NCBI GenBank assembly: GCA_034231615.1
Contig: CM067319.1
Location: forward strand, 11,705,391-11,769,390
Source of the DNA: Meghimatium bilineatum
Lineage: Eukaryota > Mollusca > Gastropoda > Stylommatophora > Philomycidae
Reading direction: 5' to 3'
Length of the DNA: 64,000 bases
Both the position numbers and the translations under genes were made by a program. Under the pieces are notes generated by a model that ran no database searches, was not told the DNA's origin, and was given only the letters and a program-made list of their open reading frames with translations. The first letter of the stretch is position 1, and each line of letters starts with the position of its first letter. Of this stretch, positions 1 through 10,524 are shown in pieces.

Positions 1-112
1 GGGACAGCCAACTCCACCCCATAACCTCCTTAGTTACCTCTTACGACATGCATTGAGGTAAAGTGTTGCTATTCCTTGCTCCCCTCTCGGGCCTCAGCAA
101 AACATGAGCAGT
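1..112 (-). repeat. SINE-like repeat, family B (5' part), cut by window edge
   Basis: This stretch matches the repeat at about 15075-15190 almost word for word, including the part about Ccacccca-taacc and the 'gctcccctttcgggcc' block. In other copies the GAAGAAG-type 3' end lies to the left when the repeat is read this way round, so the element is on the minus strand and its 3' part lies before the window. No coding capacity is seen. Confidence 0.7.
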
Positions 113-429
113 ATATCATTCCAATCTGTCAACACACACATCATTGGATTTATTTAATGCAGATAATCCAAAAATTAATTATTTTATTGCATTTTTTTCT
201 CTGTATCCAGACCATTCAAAAAGCAATGGTAAACTACTGGAAGTATTTATATTGCCTAGAAAATCACTACAACCAAAAAAATTCTTTGTTGATGGCTACA
301 TTCTGAATAGTAAATGCTACCAATTAAAAAAAAAATAACTTCCTGTGAGCACTTTACAATGGACAGATATAGCTGATGGTATCTAGGTTCAACATAAGAC
401 CAACTTATACATAAGAAATAAAATAGAAA

Positions 430-726
430 TGTATACAGGTGTACAAGAACCATTGCTTTCAATAGTGAAACGATGAAAACTAGCATGGTTTGGACATGTA
501 TTTAGACGTGATTTCCTGTCAAAAACAATACTGCAGGGAACTGTTGAGGAGAAAGAAGCAGAGGTAGGAAAAGAAAGGCATGGACAGACAACATCAGGGA
601 ATGGACAAGACAAAATTTTTCATCACATCCACATTGCTGAGGATAGGAATTGCTGGAGGACTCTGTGTGCTGAAGCATCCAATGTGGTACCGTACCAAAA
701 AGGTTACAGGTTTATTGATTGATTGA
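430..726 (+). mobile_element. 3' end of a degraded non-LTR retrotransposon (LINE)
   Basis: Translation gives a 'LLSIVKR-KLAWFGH' type motif followed by 'KTILQGTVEE', the C-terminal region that follows the reverse transcriptase in many RTE-like LINEs. An in-frame stop and frameshifts show it is dead. It ends in a GATT repeat (about 713-727), a typical LINE 3' tail. The same family is present on the minus strand at 61805-62110. Confidence 0.75.
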
Positions 727-790
727 TCTAGGTTCAAAGTGACCGTATTTTCAGTGAATAGTAATGATGTAATAGACTCACAATCAGATA

Positions 791-906
791 CAGAATTAAA
801 CTATGATTCAAATAATGATGGTCATAGATTGGTATATCTCTGTTGGTCCAGAATTAAACTATGATTCAAGTAATGATGGTCATAGATTGGTATATCTCTG
901 TTGGTC
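791..906. repeat. Tandem duplication, two 58-bp copies
   Basis: Two adjacent copies (791-848 and 849-906) both begin with cagaattaaactatgattc and differ by about one base. It is a simple local duplication with no coding meaning that I can see. Confidence 0.85.
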
Positions 907-1009
907 CAGAAGTAAGTGATCGGCACCCACCTGGAAAACAGGAGCATGGTACATTGTAATTGTTTGATAAAATCATTTCAGAAAATAAAATGAAACATTT
1001 TTTTATCTT

Positions 1010-1845
1010 CTACTACTTCTCGTTCCAAGCTTGACATGTCCACACAGCAAGTAAAATTTTCTTGTGCAAACATGTCAAATAGTTAGGTTGTATGATAATG
1101 GTTGCTGGTGTGTCTCTCTGCCTGGTATCTTTGCCTTCAGCACCTGTGCTTACTTGAGCAGAACTGAGGTACTAGTTGAAATTTTGTTGGCTCAACTAAT
1201 CTTACTTCTAGGCTCTGTTGACTGGACTACGCCTCATCTCCACTTCAAAGAGTTGGCCTCGATGGAGACCTTTTTGATCAAGATTTGAGATAAATGTTTT
1301 TGTAAAATTTATTTTGTCTGAATATCTTATAAAGTTTGAAAATCCTAAAGTTATTGTTTTATAAAAAAATTATTTCTTAAAATTATTGCTCGCAAAACTT
1401 ACACCTAAAAAATGGCAATAGGAACGATTTGGCATAAAAAGGACTAGCGAAAACTTAACTGCAACATGTCTCGAGAATCTTTGTGAAATCTCCTGCACAG
1501 AAGATCATCAAGCTCATGCCAATACATCCTACAAACCTCATTGAGTAAAACTGTTGTCTGAGATTTGTCAAAATTCTAGAAAACCTCCCAATCAAATGAG
1601 AATGACCTATCGAGGCCAACTCTTTAAAGTGGAGATATGGCTTAGTTCAGCCAACAGAGTCTGGAAACCAGTCCTGCCTAAGCAAGCACAGGTGCTGAAG
1701 TCAGAGATACCAAGTAGAGAGTCGCACACCAGCAACCATGGTATCATGCAACCCACCAGGTTAACATGTCTGCACAATAAATTACTAGCTTATACAGCTA
1801 GTTAAATTGCGTAGACATGTTAAATTGCGAACAAGCAGAAGATGA
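1010..1845. repeat. Large inverted repeat made of two SINE-like copies
   Basis: The left arm (about 1010-1275) and right arm (about 1600-1845) are reverse complements with scattered differences. For example, 1239-1260 pairs with 1612-1634, and the CACCAGCAACCAT block at about 1729 pairs with its complement at about 1098. Both outer ends carry the (T/A)CTTCTT / GAAGAAG-type tail, so these are two copies of one SINE-like repeat facing opposite ways around a ~325-bp AT-rich spacer. A related copy is at 49376-49858. Confidence 0.75.
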
Positions 1846-2464
1846 AGAAGAATAAAAAAGAATGCCAGAGAAATACATATGGAAAGTAGAATTCTACTCC
1901 TAGCATAAAGAACAAGAGTAAGAAACTTGTAATGTCTCTGGTTTCTTCTTCTTCCCGTTCAGTTTGACATTTCTACACAGCAAGATCTGAGTTCTGACAT
2001 CATCAATCTATTACCCAATTAAATTTAAGAAATTTCAGTTCATGTTTGGATAATGGGACTACCTTCCAACTTTTTATAAAATCTGCATCAATCACAAATT
2101 GTGTCATTCCGTGATGTTCCGTGATGTCAACAAATAACTAATCATAAGCTTATTTAGCTTACATCAACCGATAAACATGTAGTTTGTTTGTTACAGTTGT
2201 GTGGACTGCTGCTGGATGCACAGATGTGCACGCTACACACTGAGAGCCTCACCCATACAACCCCCTAAATAAATATCTTCTCCCTCACCCACTGATGGAT
2301 AATTATAGCCAGGGGAAATAATCGCAGCAAAATATGTCATTTATTCTGTTCCGTTTTCCCCATAAATGGGAGTCCCATTATCCAAACCGGAATCAAAATT
2401 TATATTTGAACAACATTTAAGTATTTATACATTTAGTGAAAAAATATGTAAATCTAACAAAACG

Positions 2465-2928
2465 ACAGGTAATATTTACAATTTTTATACCACCACTCTG
2501 CTACCAATGTTGAACATGGTCTTTAGTCTTGCAGCAGAGACTGTTGCATGTGAAATTAAGTGTCTGAGAAAAGTTGCAATGGTTACTAAATTTGATTTAA
2601 AAAAAGGAATAAAGAAATTAGGAAAAGAGTACCTAAGTATAATATCCTGTACTAGGTATATCAAAGGAAAGTAAGTAAAATGGTTTGGTCACCTTATAAG
2701 AATGAACCCAAACCAAAATGATCACATAACAAATGAATATCTGCACATGGAGCCAAGGGTAGCCCAAGAAAACTGGACAGAAAACATCAAGATAACCTTG
2801 AACAAACGTGGACTCAACGCAACCAAAGCGACATATCTGGTCTTCAACAACAACTGAGGCCCCCGCCCTTATGACGGCGTCAAGTATAATGACCATCATT
2901 CACCTGGGGAAAGACAATAGATAATAGT
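2465..2928 (+). mobile_element. Degraded LINE 3' fragment (RTE-like)
   Basis: Translation shows 'CEIKCLRKVAMVTK' and 'VKWFGHLIRMNPNQ', matching the copy at 40640-41290. Stops and frameshifts are frequent. The 3' end, including 'cctggggaaagacaatag', ends about 43 bp from the stop codon of the minus-strand Q-rich gene, so the LINE lies antisense in or next to that gene's 3' UTR. Confidence 0.75.
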
Positions 2929-2970
2929 GAAACAATGGTGACGACGTCTAAAATATATAGGAATAAAAAC

Positions 2971-4242
2971 TTACTCTTCTGATAACTCATCGCTGTCACT
3001 AGAAGGATAGCCATAGCCATGAGAGTCTGAAAACCAAGGATATTCTGCATCCTCTTCATCAAATTCTTCATTATACTCATCGTCTTCATCATACAATGTA
3101 TCATCTTCAATTTCCTGTTGATGAATTCCTTGCATCCTCGGTATTTCACACTCAGATCTCATGCCTTGCCTACCTTGAGTCATCCGTTGGTGATGATGAA
3201 CTGGAGGCGCCTGTTTCTGACTTTGCTGCAATGGCATTCTAGGACCATCTTGTGGACAATTATCAGTTTGTAATCTGTTTGACTTCTGAAGTAGATTTCG
3301 ACTAGCATTCTGAGCTTCCTGACCTTGATTAGGAGAGAAGTATCGAGGCTGACCAAGTCGAGGTAATCTTGTCTGAGGCCTTATGGTTGGATTCCTGAAT
3401 TGCGGAACAACTTTTCTTATACCTTGGTTCAAATTGGCAGCATCTGTTGATTTAGAATGAACAGGTGTTTGTACTTGTGTATTTCCTATATACTGTTCAC
3501 AACCAATAGCCAATTGTTGAGGTATAGTTTGATGCTGAGATGATTGCTGAGGTGTAGTCTGATGCTGAGATGACTGCTGAGGTGTAGTCTGATGCTGAGA
3601 TGACTGCTGAGGTGTAGTCTGATGTTGAGATGACTGCTGAGGTATAGTGTGATGCTGAGACGGCTGCTTAGGTATAGTCTGACGCTGAAAGGCATGTCTA
3701 ACAGTCTGCATATTTGAAGACAAAGGAGTTCTTACAGACTGAGGACAACGAGGGGCCCTAACTAAATTTAATGTCGGTCTCAGATGACCGGGCTGCTGTG
3801 GCCGTGATACAGGAACATTCTGCTGATTATTTAATGATTGATTCTGAAGATGACCAGGAGAGAGAGGCGATGCAAATGTGTGATTGTTATTCACTGATGT
3901 CACCGGCCTGACTGTTCTAGATAACCCTTGAGTCTGAGTAAGTTCTTTTGAAAATTGATGATTGCTGCTAGTATTCTGCTCATTTTGCTTTATATTTGCA
4001 GCTCTGTTTGGTGTTTGCTGAGCTGTGGTCCCCTGATGCTGATTAGACTGAGAATCAGACATGGCATTTCTTTTATAGTTGGCCATCTGTGATGTGTTTG
4101 GTGACTGACTAGCGTGTTCGTTATTCTGTGAGTTGCTGTCAAATTTTGGCTTCTGTTGTGTCTGAGTAAAACTTCGCTGTTGTCCAATAGATAATGGTTG
4201 AAGTGTGTCCGAAGGACTTGGAGATTCTGGTAAACGATCAGT
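2971..4242 (-). CDS. Terminal coding exon of an unrecognised Q-rich protein with acidic C-terminus
   Basis: The exon is read on the minus strand from a CAG acceptor (4243-4245, preceded by a T-rich tract in that direction) to a TAA at 2971-2973, giving 423 codons without a break. An ATG lies at 4086, but the frame stays open up to the acceptor, so this is more likely a last exon than a whole gene. The product is rich in Gln, Ser, Asn, Pro and Thr. A 10-residue repeat of the form HQTTPQQSSQ occurs about five times near its middle (DNA 3526-3690). The last ~60 residues are strongly acidic (DDTLYDEDDEYNEEFDEED) with Tyr, Trp and Phe, ending SDELSEE. No catalytic domain or transmembrane segment is visible. 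Low-complexity Q-rich plus acidic segments are common in transcription or RNA-processing factors, but I do not recognise the family and assign no function. Earlier exons should lie at higher coordinates and were not found. Confidence 0.7.
   Translation of the reverse strand, partial: TDRLPESPSPSDTLQPLSIGQQRSFTQTQQKPKFDSNSQNNEHASQSPNTSQMANYKRNAMSDSQSNQHQGTTAQQTPNRAANIKQNEQNTSSNHQFSKELTQTQGLSRTVRPVTSVNNNHTFASPLSPGHLQNQSLNNQQNVPVSRPQQPGHLRPTLNLVRAPRCPQSVRTPLSSNMQTVRHAFQRQTIPKQPSQHHTIPQQSSQHQTTPQQSSQHQTTPQQSSQHQTTPQQSSQHQTIPQQLAIGCEQYIGNTQVQTPVHSKSTDAANLNQGIRKVVPQFRNPTIRPQTRLPRLGQPRYFSPNQGQEAQNASRNLLQKSNRLQTDNCPQDGPRMPLQQSQKQAPPVHHHQRMTQGRQGMRSECEIPRMQGIHQQEIEDDTLYDEDDEYNEEFDEEDAEYPWFSDSHGYGYPSSDSDELSEE
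3526..3690 (-). repeat. 30-bp coding minisatellite inside the Q-rich exon
   Basis: A 30-bp unit (tgctgagatgactgctgagg plus ten more bases) is repeated about five times with a few substitutions. Because 30 is a multiple of three the repeat stays in frame and encodes HQTTPQQSSQ-like decapeptides. Copy number probably varies between individuals, but this is inference. Confidence 0.85.
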
Positions 4243-4800
4243 CTGAAAATTAAAAGTAAATCACAACTTTAGATACAGTGACTGAAGGAATCTGACATGC
4301 TGGCAAATGGTCAATCTGAATATTAATTGTATCACAACTTTAGATAGTGTCCGAAGGAATCTGACATGCTGGCAAATGGTCAATCTGAATATTAATTGTA
4401 TCACAACTTTAGATACAGTGTCAGAAGGAATCTGACATGCTGGTAAATGGTCAATCTGAATATTAATTGTATCACAACTTTAGATAGTGTCTGAAGGAAT
4501 CTGACATGCTGGCAAATGGTCAATCTGAATATTAATTGTATCACAACTTTAGATACAGTGTCCGAAGGAATCAGACATGCTGGCAAATGGTCAATCTGAA
4601 TATTAATTGTATCACAACTTTAGATACATTGTCCGAAGGAATCTGACATGCTGGTAAATGGTCAATCTGAATATTAATTGTATCACAACTTTAGATACAG
4701 TGTCCAAAGGAATCTGACATGCTGGCAAATGGTCAATCTGAATATTAATTGCATCACAACTTTAGATACAGTGTCCCAAGGAATCTGAGATGCTAGCAAA
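4204..4800 (-). repeat. ~71-bp tandem array derived from the exon/intron junction of the Q-rich gene
   Basis: About seven copies plus a partial one follow the exon boundary. The first unit (4204-4276) is the real junction: exon start, CAG acceptor and end of intron. Each later unit repeats the same layout. Read on the minus strand, each has a 'tattcag' acceptor-like site followed by a 13-codon segment (I/T-D-H/R-L-P...P-S-D-T) that aligns with the true exon start TDRLPESPSPSDT, then the intron-like 'aaagttgtgat' stretch. Some units have GTATCT after the PSDT codons and so could act as a donor; others (for example around 4346 and 4486) lack it. Confidence 0.8.
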
Positions 4801-4876
4801 GGCGCAAATCTCACAGCAAAGTTGTAAACTACGACACAATTTATTCCGTTCACGAACAAACACATAAGATAAAACA

Positions 4877-5300
4877 CGATTAGGTTACAGATCTAGGGGA
4901 AGGCAAAGAAAAATATGGATAGATACCATCAGAGGGTGAGGTTGTAATTAAGTACGGGGGAGGGGGTCCCCGGAATTTACAAGGTGGGAGAAGGGGTCAA
5001 AAATTGACAACACATTATTGGCACAATTTCTATTATTAACAATCTCTGTGATGTCAGTTCAGATAATCATAGCCAGAGGGTAATCCCCCTCCAAGTACAT
5101 CATTAAAGATCATTATGTCTGTCTATTGCTGGAAGCCTAAAGTGGAGCAAAGAATAGTAACACTGTGACCTGCCATGCATGTCATCAGAGGTGATTAAGG
5201 AGGTTTCGTTGTAGAATTGTTTTGTTCTATATAGGGTGCTTCATTTATTTGGTGTCGAAGGAAAGCATTTTTCTAAGATTAATCAGTACTGGACATTTAT
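4877..5300. other. No gene seen; partial SINE family B piece
   Basis: The stretch is probably intron of the Q-rich gene. About 5145-5215 resembles the 'gcaaagaatagcaacactgtgatctgcc' part of SINE family B on the plus strand. A short G-run occurs at about 4958-4990. Nothing else is recognised. Confidence 0.45.
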
Positions 5301-5640
5301 AAAGGTGATGGACAGCAGTTTCATAAGTGCACACCCAACACCCTGAAGTGTGATGTGGTTGTATTCTGTTCAGGGATTGTTAAGCTGTACATGTTGTGTA
5401 GAAAGTCGGAAGATGGTAATCTGGTCTTTCCTTCCCAGGAGGTTGATGTCTTGGAATTTGGGCTGGTCATATATTTATAAATTTCTCTTCCAGTGTTTCC
5501 CATTGCCCAATTGTTCAGCTAAGACATCTTTGTTCACAAATTTCAACATCTTTTTAACTGTGTGCTTTGTCGTTAGGTGTATGGCTGTTCTTATCTTGCT
5601 CCCTTCTTTGTTAGTCTATCTGCATTGCCATACTAATTAC
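5300..5640 (-). mobile_element. LINE C-terminal fragment (family with RNase H, 42.8-kb type)
   Basis: On the minus strand the translation contains 'MGNTGREIYKYMTSPN' and matches the plus-strand copy at 42820-43236. It is interrupted by stops. It is the region after RNase H in a LINE ORF2. Confidence 0.7.
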
Positions 5641-7140
5641 AAATTCTGTAACCTGTTACAGAGTTGTAGGGGTACCACATTGGAACCATCAGCACAATTA
5701 GCCCCACAACATTCCTTTCCTTAGCGATATGGAACAGCATGGAAAAATCATGCATTGACATTTCTTTGATGTTATCAACTCAATATTTTCTTTCCACCAT
5801 TATTCTTTCCACCCTCAACTGCTCCCTGTAGGATATTTTTGAGTGAATTGTGTCTCCATTACATGTCAAAACAACACAAGCTTACACCGTTCCATAACTG
5901 TCAACATCCTTTCCTGTCTATCTGCAAGATCTGTTATTTTGTAATCATAGGGAATAAGTACATATGTATTAATTACAAATACCTACCACTACTAATAAAA
6001 AAGATGATAAAAACAATTATAATAAAATGAATAAGGACAAAACGATTGACATTTCGATCTAAGACATTTGTCTGAACAAACATGTTAGAATAAGAAAATG
6101 AGTAACAGAGAAAAAATATTAATTTAAAAATATTTTTTTCTAATTAAACAGTCTGTATAATGACCTTCAGAAGGAGTGACTTACTTTTGTCCTTCATCAG
6201 GTCATTACATGGACTGTTGATTTATTTATTTTTTAAAAAGATGTTTTTAAGTTTATATTGAAAAAAAATATTATTCATTGTTTTATTATATGTTCAATCA
6301 GACACATGCGGTTACATCTGTGGGGCTTACTAATGGTCCACTAAACAAACCACCATGCAACAGAAAACCTTAGTAGATGACATGCCGTTATACTGAGACT
6401 CTTATGGAAGCTTTGTAGTATGTCATCTATACAATTATAGACACCCCCCCCCCAGTAGAAGGCTCCTTCAATAGGCATTACACAAAGCCAAAAGCTGAAG
6501 ACTCCTGAGTATGAAAGAAAGCTCAGAAAAACCATCCTATTGCATATAGGAAGTAAGAGCAATTCCTGGGGGTTCTCAATCATCAACCAATCATGTTCAT
6601 TCAGACGAAGATCATAAATCAAATCATCAATCATTTTCATCCTTACTCATTTTATTATAATTGATTTTTATCATCTTTTGATAAGCAGTGGTAGGTATTT
6701 GTAACATTTACTTATTCGCTATAATTACTTTGGTATTTTTTTTACTACGGTCCATACCTGACTGTTGGATCTTCTCTGGTTATTGATCGTTAAATATAGA
6801 TTTTTTTGTCTCTGAGAAATACATTTGTTTTGTGTTTTTTACAATAAACTTGTACCTCACATCTGCAACACTTGTATTCAAACACTTGAACTGCGATTTG
6901 TGTATCATCAGTGATTGTACAATCCTCACATCCATATAAAATAATAGAACTAGTGAATTGTTCTACTTACTGAAGTACTGATTGCATTTTTCCAAATCAC
7001 ATTCAACCTTGCATAGATTCATCCCCAAGCTTTTCCAAGCTTTTAATTTTAACACTACAAATGCCAACATTGCATAGCTGGGACCGGAGGTAGAAATTAG
7101 TCATACAGGGATTTGAACGCCTGTTTGATGATTGATACCA
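5640..7140. other. AT-rich stretch, no gene recognised
   Basis: Short T- and A-rich runs dominate. There are a few weak resemblances to LINE 3' ends (5660-5700) but no coherent reading frame, exon or RNA gene that I can support. Confidence 0.4.
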
Positions 7141-7152
7141 GTACACCGGTAA

Positions 7153-7222
7153 TCTCCATGGTGTAGTGGTAAAGGCAATTACCTTAGACCGGTATGGTTA
7201 TTAGTTCAAAATCAGAGCATGA
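7153..7222 (+). repeat. Degenerate tRNA-like head of a SINE
   Basis: A box-A-like 'tggtgtagtggtaa' is followed about 45 bp later by a box-B-like 'agttcaaaatc'. The spacing fits a tRNA-derived pol III promoter, but B box and stems are too decayed for a functional tRNA. No full SINE body could be bounded. Confidence 0.4.
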
Positions 7223-7299
7223 AGTCGTGATTACAACTGCAATTCCTTGTAAATGTATGTCTCTGTAAATTATAACATGAACTACTGAGTTGCTAGCTC

Positions 7300-8097
7300 T
7301 GAAATACATTTAGCAATGCGTGCGGCAACTTTATTCACTGACATTTCCCCTAATTTGGTTAGCGAGCGGCAAGTATAGTTGCAGTCGTAGACTGCCGTTG
7401 CTAGGCACACGTCAATAAATTAAAAATCCCCTTTTTACAATATTTTTTTCCCAGATTTGTTAAAATGTCATGTAAATATTGATATTTTCAAATTATCATT
7501 AAAATAGAATTATCATTAAAATCATTATGGATTGTGATTCAAATGATTATTTATGGAGAGATAAGTTATTTCCACACTCGAAAATTAGTTACACCACACT
7601 GCTTTATCTAAATTGATATTAAAACATCAGCCATGTTCAAACGATACATTTACAGACTAGATCTAGGTTTATAGAACGATTTTAAGACATACCTGTAAAT
7701 TTAATCCTTGTAATCCTTGAAATTATAACGATTATCCATTGAATAGTGCATGATTTAGGTCTATGTAAGAGTGTTTCCACTCCAGAATATTTATAAATAA
7801 TGTAATAAACTTTGTACAAATAAATTATCGTTATAAAGGTCAAAATTTGCTGGGGTTTTGTGGAAAATCATCTTTGAAACTGTCTTACATGTCTCGTATC
7901 ACACACACACAAACAAAACCTACACCAATATATGCAAAGTTCAATTCTTTATTTATATGTGCAAAAATTATTTAAATATCTCTAACAACAAAAAGTTATC
8001 ACAATTTCAAAAGAGCCACCAACTATTACGTAACATTTCCAAAAATTAATTCCAATGCAGGAGAGAAATTACGTAATTATAAACAGAGTGCTAAAGG
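7300..8097. other. AT-rich stretch, no gene recognised
   Basis: I see no conserved exon, RNA gene or mobile element here; short open frames look random. Confidence 0.4.
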
Positions 8098-8101
8098 TTA
8101 A

Positions 8102-8310
8102 CCCCTTAGCTGCGGAGGTATTCTTAAGGATATAAGTCACCATCATTTTGTTGAGATCATCCTCTTCTTAGCTATCAAGGGAAAAAAATCCATCTGGAAG
8201 CTTATAATAAAACATCCAGACAAATTTTGTTCCTGGGAAACTAAGAAGATCTCAGCAAAATAGTGACAACCCCTCATCATATCCTTAAGGATACCTCCAC
8301 GGCTAAGGGG
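8102..8310. mobile_element. MITE flanked by TTAA (piggyBac-like)
   Basis: The 209-bp element has 32-bp terminal inverted repeats beginning CCCCTTAGC. The left repeat (8102-8133) and right repeat (8279-8310) match at about 29 of 32 positions. It is flanked on both sides by TTAA (8098-8101 and 8311-8314), the target duplication of piggyBac-type transposons. It has no coding capacity. A second, broken copy lies at about 27245-27604. Confidence 0.85.
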
Positions 8311-8319
8311 TTAAATCAC

Positions 8320-9690
8320 AAGACCCTGGGAATGCAAAGGTATTCATATTGGTCTTGTGTGATTCTTAGGATAAGCAGATAACCAAGACCCTAAAAACAT
8401 CTCCTTATGGTCTATCCCAGTAACAGTTTCAAAGTGTGGCCAGTGCTTTGGAGATCAACTTCGGGCTATGTAGACAGAGATAGAATGAAAATTGCACACA
8501 AGACAAAAAATATCTATAACAAGTATCTCTTCATACCTACAGCTTAAAAATATTATACCCGAACAGTGTACCCTGGTATTCTACTTCCTAGTGGCTGAGT
8601 GAACCAAGGGAGTAATTTTGGTTTCAAACCACAAATAACAAGTGAACTCGAAACTCAGATCTGCTTGTTGGTTAACAAGTGACTTAACACTACTGAAGAT
8701 ACCTAAAAGCCCACTGAGTACAGTATCTACAGTGAAGACAGCACATATTTAGAGAGCGGTGATTGGTGCAAGTGGTTGTATACTTGTAACAATTGAAATA
8801 TGGAAGCCATAATGAAGATAGATTTTATGGTCAATAGCAACATTTTTAGGAAGCAGTAGAAAAGCAAGGAGTAGATAGCCATATTGTTCCAATCCACAGA
8901 AAAATGTGTGTAGAAATGTAAACTTGGATGAGGTGCTCATGATGTTGGTGAATTAAACCTCGGCTAAGAGGGTGAACTAACTATAGTCTAATTCTACTGT
9001 CAAGAGTTTGCTATACTGGAACCAGGCTCTCAAAGGATAAATGGTTTTGTATCCATTGGCATAAGGATCAGTTACTTTTACCATTACATGAGATCAGTTC
9101 ACATACAGTGGTACAGTTAGTGTGAGATAGACATAACTGACCCACATCCAACTCCCTGTCTATCACCCAGTGACAAAATGGTCTAAAAAATCCAAGGTCA
9201 CAGTGTTGGCATAGTGATTAAGCCATTGCCTTGTGTTCAAGACATCATATGTTCAATACAGGGTCGTAGTGTCTTGTTTACAAGTGCCTTTGATAATATT
9301 CCTGGAGATTAACACTTGAAGCTACAGAGTTATGTAATGTGGGTAGGATTCTTAACAGACAGCATGAGTAAATATGGGAAAACACAAATACAATGACATC
9401 AATCCTCTATGCCTTTTGCACCCAGTGAGCCCACTAAATTAAGATATTTATTCACAATTTAAGCTATCATAATTTAAATACAAATATACATACCATTATG
9501 TTCTATTAAATTCCCTTCATACTGGTTTTCTTGAAATCTGACTTTTTATATCTCTATTCTTGTTCTATAGATAATTGTAGAACTCTGTTCAGACTTGTTA
9601 CACCTTCAACAAATAAATTGGGAGAGAGATGAAAAATAGGATTACAAATTAGTTAGTCATCAGATCATCATCATGGCACCCTGAACATAT
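8320..9690. other. No gene recognised; one tRNA-like SINE remnant
   Basis: About 9203-9265 has a box-A-like 'tggcatagtgattaagc' and a box-B-like 'atgttcaatac', resembling the remnant at 7153. The rest shows no coherent coding or RNA signal. Confidence 0.4.
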
Positions 9691-9692
9691 TC

Positions 9693-9750
9693 CTGTGACA
9701 GTTTGTGAGTTTTGTGTGTATTTTCATACACAACTCACAAACTGTCACAG
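9693..9750. repeat. Near-perfect 58-bp hairpin
   Basis: CTGTGACAGTTTGTGAGTT (left) pairs with AACTCACAAACTGTCACAG (right). The pairing continues inward with about two unpaired bases, leaving a loop of only a few bases. It could be a tiny palindromic element or a hairpin RNA source. No transcript evidence is available from sequence alone. Confidence 0.8.
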
Positions 9751-9804
9751 AAATCAATTTTAAAATTACACTTTTTGTTTATGTCTAGTATTGTATCATT
9801 ATTG

Positions 9805-9845
9805 CTCTGATAAAGATAATATTCCAAAACGTTAGTTTGTATTTT
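9805..9845 (+). repeat. Possible Penelope-type terminal repeat relic
   Basis: The 'ctctgataaagataatatt' stretch followed by 'aaaacgtta' resembles the degenerate hammerhead-like motif found in the terminal repeats of Penelope-like retroelements. It is short and no reverse transcriptase lies nearby, so the call is weak. Confidence 0.3.
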
Positions 9846-10069
9846 CTGTATTCTTCTTTAATATTATTATGTTCCTTAACTTTTAATTATTAACAGCAGT
9901 TTTTTTTGTAACACATATGTACCTACCTATATAATATTTACTTTGCTATCTGCTAAAGCACACAAGGAAAGTTGACGGATAGGCTGACAACCTATCACCT
10001 GTGAGCAAATCATTGTCATTGCATGTCTTATCTCAATCTCTTACTTCTGTCTTATTCATTGACTCGCTG

Positions 10070-10500
10070 CCTAACAGATGTGAGAGTTGGAAAATTACAG
10101 CGGAAATGGAGAGGAAAATACAGGCTTTTGAAAACAAATGTTACAGACGAATATTGCACATCCATTATATGGAACATAAACCAACATATATGAGAGAAAC
10201 AAAATAAATACTATCCTTGCATGAAACAAGAACATCTCATGGTAGTGATGAAATGCCTCAAACTTGTGTGGTTTGGTCATGTGATGAAGTCCGATTCCCT
10301 TTCCAAAACTATCCTACAGGGGACAGTTGTGAGTGGAAAATTAAGAGGAGGTAAATAGAAAGTTTGGAATTATCATATTAAAGCTGGACAGAATTAAGAT
10401 TCTCCACACTTAAACAAGGAACTCAGAACACAGAGGCAAGGTGGGAGTTTTGTGTTGATGTTTCCAGCGTAGCATCCCTACAACCCTGAATGGTGATGAT
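10070..10500 (+). mobile_element. LINE 3' fragment (RTE-like), decayed
   Basis: The translation contains 'CESWKITAEMERKIQAFENK' followed by 'LKLVWFGHVMKSDSLSKTI', the typical region downstream of the reverse transcriptase in RTE-like LINEs. Stops occur after residue ~68 and a frameshift follows. Confidence 0.75.
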
Positions 10501-10524
10501 GAGTTAGCACGGGAGTACCTTAGA

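Noticed and set aside
4401..4877. Minus-strand ORFs of 61 and 64 codons
   Set aside because: They read the ~71-bp splice-junction array in a frame different from the exon frame of the Q-rich gene.
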